A stretch of DNA of 64,000 nucleotides from assembly GCA_003255065.1 (NCBI GenBank), contig QAOA01001066.1, positions 618,900 to 682,899 on the forward strand, in the 5' to 3' direction. Positions 33,819 through 47,404 of the stretch are shown here, in pieces. The notes under the pieces are model-generated. The model was given only the letters and a program-made list of their open reading frames with translations, had not been told where the DNA came from and made no database searches. Source of the DNA: Cercis canadensis (Eukaryota; Streptophyta; Magnoliopsida; Fabales; Fabaceae). Position numbers and translations under genes: made by a program. Position 1 is the stretch's first letter, and the number at the start of each line of letters is the position of its first letter.

Positions 33819-36800
33819 TTACATTCCGTTAATAGGCTCGGCAGTTTCTGCTTCGTCATACGCGGCTGCATGAACACCAAGAGCAGCACGACCAGAAGGG
33901 TCAGGATTTTTCGACCATGCTGCATCCCATTCCACGGCTTTGGCTGTACTGCATGCCACACTAGGACCTCCAGGAACTGTTGACCTAGCAGCATTCTGTT
34001 CCAATGGCAGAACATAATAAGACCGATTGTCATGTTTACATTTTTATTTTTTTTCAAAACTGACTATCAATTTGTGTGGAAATGAAAAACTAGCCTCTCC
34101 CTAATTGCATGGTCATGGTTCTAAAAAAGAAAAGAAAATAAGAAGACCAATTTTTAATTAAAGAAAAAGGAATCCACCTTAGGAAAGAACTTCTCAAAAA
34201 TAGTCCTGTAGTGGTATGCTTCTTTTGTGGTAGGAGTATTTTCAGGATAAACAAAACTTGCATTCGTCAACATTGCATCTGTTACCTGACCAGCCATCAA
34301 AAGAAAAAGAAGAGAAGCCAATGGATAATGTCAGTAAAATTCACTAAAATTAACTGTAGTTACGGTTCACAACTGATTATTATGATTTGTGTTTAACGTC
34401 ACAAGTTAGATGCCTACTTGTTTGCTCGCATGATCCTTCAAGCCATCAATCCAGCTGTACCCAACTCCGTCACTGAACTGTTCTTTCTGCCTGTACAATA
34501 TGTGCTACAATTCCAATCCCCCCAACAAAAAACCAAAAAAATTCAGAAATTCTTTCACAAACATGCCACCAATATAAAGGGGATTTTCACGAAGACTTCT
34601 CGAAGAAAGGGGAGGAGTCATTTGTAACGAGCTCAGTTCAAGTGTTGATACAAACCTTTGGTAAATATGGATTCTGATCATCATCAAACGCATTGCGTAG
34701 AACCCATTTCTCTATTCTTCCAAGATCAGGCCGTATCTGTGCAGTTTCATAATATGATTAAATAAAAGTCAACACATTTAATTTCATATGTCCTTAAAAT
34801 AAATTGTAATAGAGAATTTTAGAACTGCCCATAAACCAACTTTATCCTGTGAAAAAAATGGGTGCCAAACCCAATAAGAAACATCATATGCCTAGGATAC
34901 TGCCGCACCTAAGAGTAATAAAGGACTGATGCAACAACAATAAGACAATGGTAATACACATTCACCAACCAGAATTTATCATTTAAACTTGAGCAAGGAA
35001 TACAAAAAATATTTTCCTCTGTTAAATAATTCCTCAGAATCAGATACTTGCACCAAATAATTCCAATAACATAAAGAAAGGTACACAATATCAATCAACA
35101 GTAAAGGCACACCGATCATAAGACAGAATGGAGCTGTTCAGCGGCTTGATATGAGGAAGTGAAGAAGAGGAACACAAAATAAAATTAAAGGTAAAATACC
35201 ATTTTCCACTCTGGATCCATGCTCATGGCTATGTTGATGAATTCTTTATCTAAGAATGGTACGCGCGCCTCTACTCCCCAAGCTGAAGTTGATTTATTGG
35301 CTCTCAGGCAATCATAAAGATGAAGAGCTTTAATCTGTCAAATCATTTCAAAGCCATAAAAAACTCAAATAAACAGGTAGAGACATAAGGATGCAGAGAT
35401 GGAAAAAGAATGAAATGAGTAACCGGTATATCGTCTATTACTTTTCGACATGTTTCTTGGTGAAACTCTTCCTTGTTAGGTGCTTTATGGAAATACAGGT
35501 AACCTCCAAATATTTCATCTGAACCTTCTCCAGAAAGAACCATTTTCACTCCCAAGGATTTAATTTTCCGGGACATAAGAAACATGGGAGTGCTTGCTCT
35601 GATTGTTGTTACATCGTATGTTTCAACATGGTATATGACTTCTTCAAGTGCATCTAGACCTTCCTGATGGAGCAAAGAGAAAAGGTTACCTCTCTAACTA
35701 GCAATAGAAATCTCTTATGTTGTTGCCTTTGAAAAAAAGAAAAGAAAAATAGTCACCTGAACAGTGAAGTGAAATTCATGGTGACGAGTACCTAGATAAT
35801 CCGCTACCTCTATAGCAGCTTTCAAATCCGGAGAGCCCTGGATATTGGAAAAGTCAAATCCTGAAGCATGCAAGTTGGTAGAATATAATGCTCGCCAAGA
35901 TTTAAAAAGACGAAGTAAACTAAAAGCTAATACCAGAAACTACTTTCCTTAGTTTTGCAGGTGCATAATAACACAACTCATTTTCTACCTAACATGAGGA
36001 AAGTATTCTGACCTTCAAACCAACGGAGAAGGTATGTAACTGTGATCCCCACTGACAAGCAGCTACAGCTTCAGCCAGGTGGCGAGTGGCCACAGCAGCA
36101 ACAAGTGAAGAGTCCAGTCCTCCCGACAAAAGAACTCCAAATGGTACATCAGTCATTAGTCTCTTAACTACAGCCTGCATGATATAACAGCAAAATGAAG
36201 AAAGCAGTTATGAATTGTTCTAGGGTAATCAGGTGTGCTACAGTCAGCATGTAAATCCAGAATACACCATAGGAAATCATCAAGCATGTTGTCCCACAAA
36301 GTGGCACTATAAATACACCATACAGAAAGGAACCAAGAAAGGTTATTTTCCTCCACAAAGTGTACTATAAATACCATCCCATTGTTGCCCCACACAACAA
36401 TAGTATATTAAATAATTTAGAACTACAAACCATACATCTCTTCTGACTCTGATCTTGCAGCAGCCCTTTCCAGTGCTTGTAAATCGGATTCAAAAGATAC
36501 CAATGATGTATTCATAAAAAGTGTCCCTTTTTTTTCTTTGAGTTTTATATTTTCTCAAAATGACACATTCGTTTTTTGAAATCTGATTAAGACGTGAACT
36601 TTTCATTAATCTAGCCTCAAGCCTATTCCACTTGAGCTGTAGCCCAAGGAAATTTGATGGTTTCAGTTTCCTGTGAAAAGGAAGAGCTACTCATAGGACA
36701 TGTAAATATAATATTGAAACTCCAAAACTTGCAGAAAAATAAGCAAAATCTCTCAATCATATAAGCAAATGCAATACAACTGAATTTTCGGTACAAGGAA

Positions 36801-39167
36801 AAATCATCCTAAAGCCATGGAAGTACACAGATTATACTACAGTAGCCTACCTTCTCAAAAGCCTCACGTAAAATCATTGGATCATATGGTGTTGATGGAA
36901 TATGCTCTAGGTACCATGGTGGGTTATACCATCTTCTCATTCCTGCTGCAAACATAACACATTTTAACAGGATATATAATTGGTATTGCATACAATTACC
37001 TGAAAAATAAAAGGATGAGAATCACATTTGCTACATTTAGAGGTCCGGTGTAGAGATCATAAGAAAAAGACAATATCCATACCCAGTTTGCTGGAATATA
37101 TATGGCCAGGAGGAAAAGATATGAATCTCTCACAATCATCACTCAAAGCTTTCATTTCAGATGCAAACCAAATTGATCCTGCAAATAATATAGTCCTTCA
37201 GTATGTAATATCTGCTTTGCTCTTATGATCAAAAGCAGAAAACAAACATGCCAAGCTACAGCAAATAAGCCACATCAATCTGTTTCTATCCAAAAGTAGT
37301 GTTAGATCATATAATGAAGAAGTGTGTGTATGCGTGAGGAACAGAGCATGGCCTGGAAAAACTAGAAAATGTTCCGAATTCTAAGAAGTTCTTGTGGATT
37401 TAACAAGGTCATCCTAATGTTAACATTGCATGAGCAGAGTAATTATATGAAATGAGGACAGTCCTTTAAATTTTAATACCTTCTCGTAAGTTATAGAAAG
37501 TGTGACCACATGCTGTACAAGATGAAGGTAGACAGCATAAAAATTTCTATTCACACAATTCATGTATCAAACTCGTTATTCCATAATTTTACATTTTTAC
37601 TGCTGTCCATTCAACATCCACATCTTAGTAATAAAACCATAATGAATATTCTACTACAATTTTCTATATATAACATTCCAGTTTCCACTATAGCAGCAAT
37701 TCATTCTATACCAAGGTGAAGCCACATACCATCAAGACCCCAGCCCATATAAAGAGGGGTAATACCAATAGCATCACGAGCTGCGATAAAACTATTATCA
37801 TGAGTGTCGAGGAGGACAAAGGAGAACATCCCATCCAACATATCGACAAAGTCTTCTCCATATTCTTCATACTGACATGATTATTAAGTTATTACAATAA
37901 AACAAAAGGAAAGAAAGTAAGAAAGAAAAGATGCATGAAATAAAACATGTTCATTATTTATTTGATAATAAATTGTAACTGGTTTTCTCTTATTCGTGAC
38001 ACTTACAAGATGGGCAATCACTTCACAATCACTTCCAGTTCGAAATTGATGAGACTTAAGTTTCTTTCTCAATTGGACGTGGTTATATATCTCTCCGTTT
38101 ACCTGATGACATTCCCAACAGAAAAGTATGAGACTAAGCAAAGATCTGAGGCAAGTTTATCTTCAAACTCCACGCAAGAGCAACAAAATGACAACAGTCA
38201 GAAATTAATTCAGTATCTAACATAAAATTTGAAAGGGGAAAACAGAGAACAACAATGGGAAGTGTCAATAATAAGGAACGCAGAGTTAATGTGCATTTGA
38301 AATCCTTGAACATTCTGAGAGATGACTTTTTGTGTAAATTTTCTAATAGCTCTTTTTACAATACAAGTACCAGCACTAAGATTTAAAAATCTAGAAAAGT
38401 CCTATTTGCAAGGTTTGTAGTCCTTATAGTATTCCAGTCTGGAGAACAGAAGCATGTAACAATATATTCGATGTTTAAGCAGAAGATTGCATTCACAGAC
38501 TTAATAAAGGTGTCTACATGCTTGCATGTCTAAGGTTTGTCACTGACTTAATAACATAAACACATAGATGCGTACATATAATGGTATAAACATACATACA
38601 GTAACAAAAACAGTCTTGTCTTCGTTATAGAGGGGTTGATCCCCCGAAGTAGGGTCCACTATAGCCAGACGCTGATGGGCAAGATAACAATTATCGTGGC
38701 AATGCAAGCCACTCCAATCAGGACCTCTGTGCCGCAACCTACATTTCAAGTCCATGAAAAACAAATCAGAACCAACTCCTTTATCGCATAAAATAATCAA
38801 TTACAGAGACAAAAGAAGGAGCTAGGCATTAAATAAACCAAACAGCACTATTCCTTTTAAAGCAAATAGCAAATATCAAACCGATAAAAACAAAATTGTT
38901 AAAAAAAATGCATCTTCATTTCAGAAACAACCTTTTTGTAACTCGCAGCCATGGATTAATCATATATATTCCCTTTTTGGATAAAGTTAAAGGAAAAGCT
39001 ACAACTAATAACTCAAAAATGATACCATCGATTCCGAGAAATCAAAGTAGCAGGAGGAAAAAGAAATGTATGTGACTAGGGAATCACCTCCATGACAACT
39101 CGACAATACGGGAGCGCTTGGCCTGAGAGTTGTCGGTGCAACCTAAGACTGCAAGAATCCCGCACAT
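33819..39167 (-). CDS. ASN: Asparagine synthetase, glutamine-hydrolysing
   Basis: Fourteen exons on the minus strand join in frame to 565 residues: 39167-39088, 38738-38600, 38102-38007, 37871-37730, 37178-37083, 36942-36851, 36174-36013, 35837-35757, 35663-35442, 35334-35200, 34736-34656, 34504-34418, 34285-34178 and 33995-33819. The enzyme makes asparagine from aspartate, glutamine and ATP in the cytosol, the main plant route to store and move nitrogen. The protein opens MCGILAV with the essential Cys2 nucleophile. The glutaminase half shows [27 protein letters not shown] and [11 protein letters not shown]. The synthetase half shows the ATP-pyrophosphatase loop SGGLDSS and [12 protein letters not shown]. 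The C-terminus ([20 protein letters not shown]) is typical of plant enzymes. By position it matches Arabidopsis ASN2 and ASN3 rather than ASN1. Confidence 0.97.
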
Positions 39168-41818
39168 GGCGGCTTCTCTCTTAAACAGAGTACACAGAGA
39201 AGCAAGGGAAAGAGATGGTGAAATGAAGACTACTGAAGCACTAGGATTTACTTATAATGTTTTATTTTTTTAATTTCATAAATCCCGTAGGTTCTGACCA
39301 AATGTCAGAAGATTCTCATATATTATTATATTATTAATTGGGATTACAGAATAAGAATTCGATGGAATCTTGAATTAGGGTTTTTGTCAGTTTCTATTAC
39401 ACTCAATATTCGCTGTCGATGTTTCTTTTCTCGTGTCGGGAACACTGCGGTTGTAGTCAAACTTTGTGGGAGAGAAGGCGGCGTGGAAGTGGAAGAAATT
39501 GGAATCTTAAAAATCTTCAGCAGTGAGGAAAAATAGTCACACGTGGGAAATGACTTCCAAACGCCAAAAAAAAAAAATTGTGGGAGATTTTTTTTTTTTG
39601 AGGGGATTGTAGGAGAATTATTAATACATAAATTAATGATGAGTTTTTTTTATAATTAAATTAAGGAGATTTCTTAGATACTTTTAGTGTTTATGTTGTA
39701 TGTCATATTACATAAAAATAATTAATATATAAATGATATGTGTATAAATTAATTATTTTTAAGTTTATTTCAAAAAATAAGATAAATTAATTTTATATCT
39801 AATAAAATATAAAAATTACATATGCTTGAAATATTAGTATAATATGACATACACATATGGTATAATAGAATTTTTATAAAATTAATGATGAGTTTTTATT
39901 TAACTTAATTACTTATACAAGTAGCAGTTACATTACGTGTATTATTAATTAGGTTTTATTATTTAGGTTTTTCTTTGGGAGAATGAATTTGTAGTGTTAA
40001 AATTTGAAAATAACGAAATTTGAACCACTAAAAAAAATAGAGGATATAGGATAAAAAATGAAAGAGTTAAACGGGCCTTTTTGGGGATAGAGGGACTTGA
40101 ACTCTCACGATTTCTAAAGTCGATGTATTTTCCTCTTACTATAAATTTCATTGTTGTCCATATTGACATATAGAATGGAACTCTATCTTTATTCGTGTCT
40201 GATTAATCAATTCTTCAAAAGATCTATTAGATTATGATGGAGTGAATGATTTGATGAATGAATATTCGACTTTTTCCTCAACTTTGAATCAATTTACATC
40301 TTTCATTTTTCATATAAATATTAAAAAATAGAGATTGGGTGTCGTCATTAATTTAGTTGAGATAATATTTCAATAAGTATACGTATATATACGTTCATCT
40401 TTGATCCTTTCTTTCTTGGAGTTTCGATGGAAGGATTACTTTACTAACAAAACAAAATGCCGTCAACTCCATTTGGTAGAACAGCTTCCATTGAGTCTCT
40501 GCACCTATCCTTTTTATTCTCACTTTCTGAACTCTTCTTTGTTTTCAGAAAACAAGATTTGGCTTAGGATTTCCCATTGTTAATTCCAGAGTTTCTCTGA
40601 ATTTGAAAGTTCTCACTTATTAGGTTTCCATACCAAGGCTCAATCTAATTAAGTCTATAGTGTCTACCATAGCAATTTATATAGTGAAATTTTTTTTTGG
40701 TTTACATGCAGGATATCTCCACACCCTTTGAGTATAGAACTAATTCCTGTTCGAAACGAGAGCAGTAACTGATAAATTCCTCTCAACAAGAACGACTCCA
40801 ATGTTCAAACTTAAGACCTTTGGCCTAAAACATCTTGAAACCCAGCATGCTTTTACTGAGCCAACACCTTGTTGGTAGTTTATATAGTGAAATGACTATA
40901 TATCCATTAAGCTATTTGGTATCATGTGTAGTTATCATAAGTGATTTTTTTTTTTTGGATTATTTTTTATTTTGTCTTATATCTTTTTTCAATAATATTT
41001 TCATATAAAGCATATCAATTAACTCCAAAAGTGTATATATCGTTATTATCATATATTCATTTCATGTTTATTTCAAATATAAATTGTTTTATTGAGTAGA
41101 ATGCAAATAAAAATTCCTCCATTAACATTTTTTAAACAAGCAAATGTAATGTTGGCTATTCATTTATTTATAATTTTTTTTTTCTAAGGGACTTGCTAAG
41201 TAATTTTCTTAAAAAGCAGGGTAGCACTATATATTAATCCCAAATGGTTTTTGGACAAAAGTGCTCACATAAAACTAAAACTTTCAAATAGTTAAAAATA
41301 TTTAAGTTTAGTTTTCAAAAATTGTATCTGTTTCACATAAAATTTTTCTTATATATTTTATTGTATGACTCATATGCATGTTAGCAAGAAGTTAAATTGT
41401 TTTGGATCAAAATAAATTATTCTTGAATTTTGTAATGAGCCAAAAAAAAAAAGGGGGTTTCTTCAATCATCCAAAGCTTATAGATTTTAGATGTCAATAT
41501 ATATAGAATAAGTTTGGACGGAGAAACTTTATTTTAAAAAAAAAATGCTTCAACCAAAGAAGTTTATAAGTTTAAGTAAACTCCTAAAAGTTTTTATGTC
41601 ACATTATGGAACTAAAATTAAAAATTTTAAAGAAGCTCACTAATATAGCTGTTATTAAGAAATTTTTTTTTGGTGAACTGAAGAAAAAAAAATAGGTAGT
41701 ATAGTACATGTATTTTTTTTCTTACAAAATATGTTTTTATCCAAATACATTTCTCAATTTTGCCAACAGACAGGGTAGTACAGTTCAATAATGATGCTTT
41801 CAGTGAAGGGAATACATG
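39168..41818. other. Spacer upstream of asparagine synthetase
   Basis: On the minus strand a TATAAG-type box near 39249-39260 may serve the asparagine synthetase gene, about 85 bases before its ATG. An AT-rich block at 39630-39910 has a direct repeat of TTAATGATGAGTTTTT at its edges and an inner inverted pair around GTATGTCATATTA, so it may be a small inverted-repeat element. No gene is seen in the rest. Confidence 0.45.
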
Positions 41819-42316
41819 GATCAAGGACTTCAATAATGTAAAAACTCATCTTAATTCCACAACTATAGTTGTTTGTAAATAATTTCCACCAATACCATTA
41901 TTTTCCTTTTATTTTATACTAACTCAATGTGAAACCGGTGAAGCAATTTGGACAATTGAGTCACCGGAAGTTAGAGATTTCCTACACCAATGTTAGAAAT
42001 TTCCTGCCACTGTGATGCAATAGAGAAAGATGTCTCACTGTTATGGTGACCATATTTGGCAAATGGCATCACCAACATGGTGACACAAGGACGCCATTTG
42101 CCAAACGGTGTCACCATTTGCATAACCCCTGCATGACATATTGTAGCACCACATGGTGACACAATATGAACAATTGCATCACCACACTCTCTCTTCCTTA
42201 TTTTTTTAAATTGAGATAGTATTAAAAAAAGAAAAGAACGGTAGTGGGGAAATAATTTACAAACAACTGTATTTATAAGATTAAGATGAGTTTTTGCATT
42301 ATCTAAGTCTTTGATC
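41819..42316. mobile_element. MULE-like element with foldback core
   Basis: The left arm GATCAAGGACTT...ATAATGTAAAAACTCATC, TTAAT and GTTGTTTGTAAATAATTTCC pairs with the right arm, whose reverse complement reads GATCAAAGACTT...ATAATGCAAAAACTCATC, TTAAT and GTTGTTTGTAAATTATTTCC: about 70 bases with few mismatches. The flanks GAATACATG and GAATACTTG are near-identical 9-mers, the right one offset by two bases, fitting a 9-base MULE duplication. The core has ATTTGGCAAATGGC facing GCCATTTGCCAAAC and several GTGTCACCAT motifs in both orientations. Confidence 0.7.
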
Positions 42317-42362
42317 TAGAATACTTGACAAATAAGAAAATAGAAGTGCACATTAGCAGCTC

Positions 42363-42824
42363 TTTGACCAGAATATAACAATTCAAAAATAATTTTACAC
42401 ATTTATTATATTTTTTAACTTATTTACCTTAATATTACACTTTTAAAAAATAAAAAAAAAAGAAAAAGAAAAACAAAACCTAACATGCAGGGGTCACTAG
42501 ATACTCTGTCTACCAATTGGCGTGTCCCCACTGAACCTATCGAATAGCTAATGACGTGTCCCCATGTGGTCACTTCTTTCTCCTTTTTCTTTTCTCTTTT
42601 TTCTTTCTTTTCCTTTTCGCTTTCTTTCTCCTTTTCCTTTTCTCTTTCTTCTCGAGACTCCTCTGACTTCCTTTTTGCAAAGCATGAAAAACGGATACGC
42701 CGTCTGCCATTCGGCGTGTCCGATGGTCCTCACACATTAAATTTTATATATTTTTTAAATATAATATTAAGATACATGTAATAAATGTATAAATTTATTT
42801 TTGAAATACTATATTCTAGTCAAA
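42363..42824. mobile_element. MULE-like element related to the one at 27466
   Basis: The left end TTTGACCAGAATATA and the right end, inverted, TTTGACTAGAATATA continue as imperfect inverted repeats for about 100 bases (TTCAAAAATAA, ACATTTATTA, CTTAATATTA). As in the 27466 element, the arms run from AT-rich DNA into a GC-richer part with GGCGTGTCC in opposite orientation (near 42519 and 42713) around a pyrimidine-rich centre (42574-42660). The flanks do not give a clear target duplication. Confidence 0.65.
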
Positions 42825-43178
42825 TAGCCCACATTAGGTAGCCAACTATGAAGAGGAATTATAGCCAGGTTTTTGTTCTGCGGGACCATCCTCTTCTGCT
42901 TCTCGGGGATGTTTCAGAATTCAGAGGGCTTATTTTCCCCGCATTGTTCAGACGTAGTTTCTTTATTTTGGGCTTAGGCCCCGTTTAAATAAATAAATAA
43001 AATAAATAAAGAGGAATAGGATTGCATAGCAGGACCCCATTTTCAATCCCTTCCAACTTGAAAAAAAAAAAAAAAAAACTATCATCACGTCATCAGAGGA
43101 TAATCGGAGAGCGGAGAAATTCGAGGTTGCCAAAAAGAGGCAGTCAACCACAGTCTACAGGGTCACTATTTGCCAACA
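42825..43178. other. Upstream region of ROCK1
   Basis: No gene. It should hold the promoter and leader. An A-run of 18 lies just before 43080. Confidence 0.4.
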
Positions 43179-46100
43179 ATGGCAACAACCAAGTCCAGAG
43201 GTCCTAAGCTAGACTCTCCTGGGATGAATCCTAGGGTTTGGCTCTACTCGATTATCCTCAGTCTGCAATACGGAGCACAGCCTTTGATCTCCAAGCGGTT
43301 CATCAGGTTTTATTTGGAATTTGGATTCAATAATTCAATTGTATACGAGGTTAAAGTGAATTATGCAGTTTTTAATCTCTCACTATATTTGAATGCCAAA
43401 CAATTATGGTAATTTGTTTATCCTGGTAACGGGTATCTCTTTCATCATTTTCCGGTTCATCTACCTGAAGAAACCGGTATTTTAGTTTTGGATCCAACAA
43501 TGATAATGATGCCTTGAAATGAAATGGCTTGTCAGCGACTAAAATAATTTGATGCAGATATAATTTACTAGACTGAGAAAGTGCAGAGTACAATGAGAAA
43601 CCATATCTATGTTCTTGTTTCCTAATCTATCTTCTGATACTGGAAAGAATCTCTAAAATATTTCAAGCAGTTGCTCTCTTTCTAGATATCATAATAATGT
43701 TGATGATGTGCTTCGTTATGTAATGTTTGAAGCAGGCTCCTATCCTTCTTGTCATCACATGCATGTGAAGTGCAATTGATTTTTATTAGGATAGACTGGC
43801 TGCCATATTGCGTAATTCTTTATGATTGGTTGTACTCATTACCTATGATCAGTATGGGAGAGTACTCCTTTATGTGTTTGCTCAGCCTAAACGCAGCTTT
43901 TCTGCGCGTAGTTAATGCAATTTAATTTCTTCAAGTCATATCTGAGTCCATTAGGCCACTAATAGTATCTTATTAGTAAAAGGCTATGTAAAGTATGCCT
44001 TAATAACTTATTTTCTACTCTTCCCACAGACGAGAAGTTATTGTGACTTCATTGGTTTTGGCATGTGAGGTTGCAAAGGTAACTCTTCTGTATTTTCTTG
44101 ATGGTAACACATGTAATTTATATTGCTTCTTTTATTATTTCTTTATAATAATTTATATATTTCTAGTACGCATTTTTAGGTTATATGTGCAGTGATTTTC
44201 ATGGCAAAAGAAGGTAGTTTAAAGAAAGTGTACAAAGAATGGACTTTGGTTGGTGCATTGACTGCGTCAGGACTTCCAGCAGCTATATACGCACTGCAAA
44301 ATAGTTTGTTGCAAATTTCTTACAAGAATCTTGATTCACTCACATTCTCAATGCTGAATCAGACAAAAATATTTTTCACTGCATTCTTTACTTATTTCAT
44401 ATTGAGGTACGTTCTTGAACTTAGTCTCCTTTTTATTTGTGCTATCAACAAAATTCATTACTTCAAATATGCATAAGCATTACTGGAGCGGCTAAACTGT
44501 TGTCTATGTTGGTCTTGTAAATGATTTCATTCAATAGCAAGCGTGTCAATATGAAAAACTTGCTTGCAAATTGGAAATGATTTGTTCTGATTGTTTAGTG
44601 TTCAAAAGTTAGAGGTGGCGGGGCAGATCTATGGTAATCTTTCCTGCTCCTCCTTGACATGGGTAACCAGTCTTACTAAACAGGAGAATTTAAGGTTTAA
44701 GGTTTATTATTTAACTTCAGTTTGGGCAGGAGGTGTAATGGTGTTCCACCATGTGTGTCAATTACTTAATTACCACAGTTATGATTTATAATATGGATCC
44801 TGTCGCTGCCTAATATGCTATAGAACTGGGTTTTCTAATTCTAATTCTTGTTCATTTGTGACTTCTATATGTCAACCTTACCATCTTCTTTCTTCCTTCA
44901 TTGATCTTAAAGCCCTGAATGTTCTTTCTTTTCCATTCTTGCCTGGAACTTATATTTCTTTTCTACTGACTTCTGAGCCATATCTGTATGGCGTTCTCTG
45001 TTTGCCATTCACTTTCTATCTGTCTGTTTGATATTAAATTTGGATTCTGTTCATATAATATTTTGATTTAAGCTCAATTGATTTGGTTGAGGATGTGGTT
45101 TTCTTGGGTGTTGATATTTTGTTGGTTGAAGGAGAGTGTATCATGCAGGGGCAGGGATGCTCTATGGTACAGTAGGGTGTTTATTTGGCCATTTGGGGAG
45201 TGGGTGATAGGGGCTTGATATCTGGTGTAGGATAGTTTGTGCAAGGAGAGGTAAGATGCTAACTCAGTGAGTGGATTGGGAATGAAAAATGTGCCTCCTC
45301 TCTCCGATTGCTGATTCCTTTTCCTAGTATTTTGGCTATTTTTGTGATGCTTAAGCATCCATTAAAAGGTAGCTTGTGGCTATTTTTCCTTCCAATGGCT
45401 TGTGGCTATTTTAACAGGAAAATACAGAAAACATGCAAAAAATAATTCAGTACTGAGGTTCTTCATTACGTCTTTTGAGAAGAAAACCTCACTTCTGTTG
45501 TGATTGTCAATAATATTAGTTGGATTGTTGCTATTTTACATCATATTAAGCCAGTGAGTGATATATTTATATTTTTTAATTTGAATATAATCTTTAAGTT
45601 TTAACATGTGTTTACATCTTAAAACATCATAAATAAATAAATAAATGTTGCTTCGTAGCTTGAGAGAAATTCTCCGAGAGCTTCTTATATGACCATAAAA
45701 TCCTTTGGACAAGGCTAATCTAGAAGCACTTTCTTCCTTGATCAACTATAATGCTCACCTACTTTGTTTATATGCTTGGTCTCATGCACTTCGGTATTTG
45801 ATTTCAAATCTCAATATTAAACAAGCTCTTCAGCTTTTACCTCTCTTTTCTTGGAAAAGAAACATCATCTTGTTAAAGTTTTTATTATGAATGATGGAGA
45901 TTTGATCATGCCATTGACTTAAGGACCCAATTAATTATTTTCTACCAAGGGATGAAAGGAAAATTTTTAATTTATGCCTTTGACTTAAAACATCAAGATA
46001 AACAGTTATTTCTTTAGATGGAGTTAATGACTTGCTTGGGGGCATATAAGGTATCTGATAATATTTCATACAGGCAGAAACAATCAGTTCAACAAGTTGG

Positions 46101-47404
46101 GGCCCTGTTCTTGTTGATCATAGCAGCAGTTCTTCTAAGCATTGGTGAAGGCTCCAGCAAAGGTTCTGTTAGTGGTAATGCTGATCAGATTTTGTTCTAT
46201 GGAATTGTTCCTGTATTAGTTGGTTCAATGCTCTCCGGACTGGCTTCTGCTTTGTGCCAATGGGCCTCTCAGGTTACCAGAATTTAAAAGTTTCTCCTCA
46301 GACTTAAGATTTGTTAGAATTACTTTCATATGTGTCGTACTGATTCCTTCTATCACAGGTTAAGAAACGCTCAACATACTTGATGACTATAGAAATGTCA
46401 ATTGTTGGAAGTCTGTGCTTACTTATCAGTACTTTTAAATCTCCTGATGGGGAAGCTATGAAACAAAACGGATTCTTTTATGGTTGGACTCCTCTAACTC
46501 TGGTAATGTTCTTATTGATATTTAACTTTTATGGTGTTATTCTAAGAGCTTATAGATTAGGGTCATGCTTATGCGTGTACGAAAGCCAATACTTGGTGAC
46601 ATAGGTCTGGAGGGTTTTAAAGGTTCACGTCTTGGTCTCCACAATCCCACTGGAATGTATATATAGTTCTAATCTCTGACCAAAATTATTTTTTGGTCAG
46701 TGCAGATTTCTGTTGATTCTTTTCCAATTGCATATCTACCCTCAATCACTTGCTCTACATTTATGCTCAAGTCAGTTACACATATATATATTTTTTAATT
46801 CAGATCCCTATAATTTCCAATGCCGTTGGCGGGATTCTTGTTGGTTTAGTTACAAGTCAAGCTGGTGGTGTTAGAAAGGTAAGTTTGACTTCATGAATTA
46901 AACTTTTATTTTATTTTATTTTTTCTTTAGGCTTTTGGAGTGCTTGATATGCATTATTGCTGTTCTATGAAGAGAAAAGTTATTCCTTCACGTCGGCCCT
47001 TTTTTGTTTTATTGCTTGATCATTTACGTTGGGCCTTTGGTTTCATATGGAAATATAGTCCATTATCATTGCCTACTGGTTGATAAAAGAATCGAAGATC
47101 TTAGTAATTCCAAAACATGTCGACACTCTTGTGACTTGCAAAATCATTTTATAGGGAATATCTGGGGAAAAAGTCTTTCACTTTTGCCTGAGCTCTTCGT
47201 TTAGAGGTACTTACTGTGGCTTATGTTCTGATGTGGTTGCAGGGATTTGTCATTGTTTCCGCGTTGCTTGTTACAGCATTGCTGCAGTTCGTTTTTGAAG
47301 GAAAACCACCATCCTTTTATTGCCTTATAGCTCTTCCACTCGTGGTCAGTAGCATTTCAATATACCAGAAATACCCGTACCTGGTTAAGAAGAAGGAAGC
47401 TTGA
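43179..47404 (+). CDS. ROCK1: UDP-N-acetylglucosamine/GalNAc transporter (ROCK1 type)
   Basis: Seven exons join in frame to 327 residues: 43179-43306, 44030-44078, 44180-44406, 46074-46272, 46359-46502, 46804-46878 and 47243-47404. It belongs to the CMP-sialate/nucleotide-sugar transporter branch. ROCK1 in Arabidopsis carries UDP-GlcNAc and UDP-GalNAc into the ER and affects cytokinin oxidase quality control and shoot growth. Visible signatures are QYGAQPLISKR, GLPAAIYALQNSLLQISYKN, LNQTKIFFTAFFTYFILRQK, SGLASALCQWASQVKK, NAVGGILVGLVTSQAGGVRK and ALLQFVFEGKPPS, with about eight to ten hydrophobic helices. The C-terminus KKEA gives lysines at -3 and -4, a classic ER retrieval signal, which agrees with ER location. 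The start is the ATG with MATTKSRGP. Intron 3 is long (1.67 kb). Confidence 0.95.

Noticed and set aside
40730..40880. Possible SINE or tRNA-like sequence.
   Set aside because: Text such as AACCCAGCATGC and TGAGCCAACACC recalls dispersed plant repeats, but no promoter boxes or tail could be defined.
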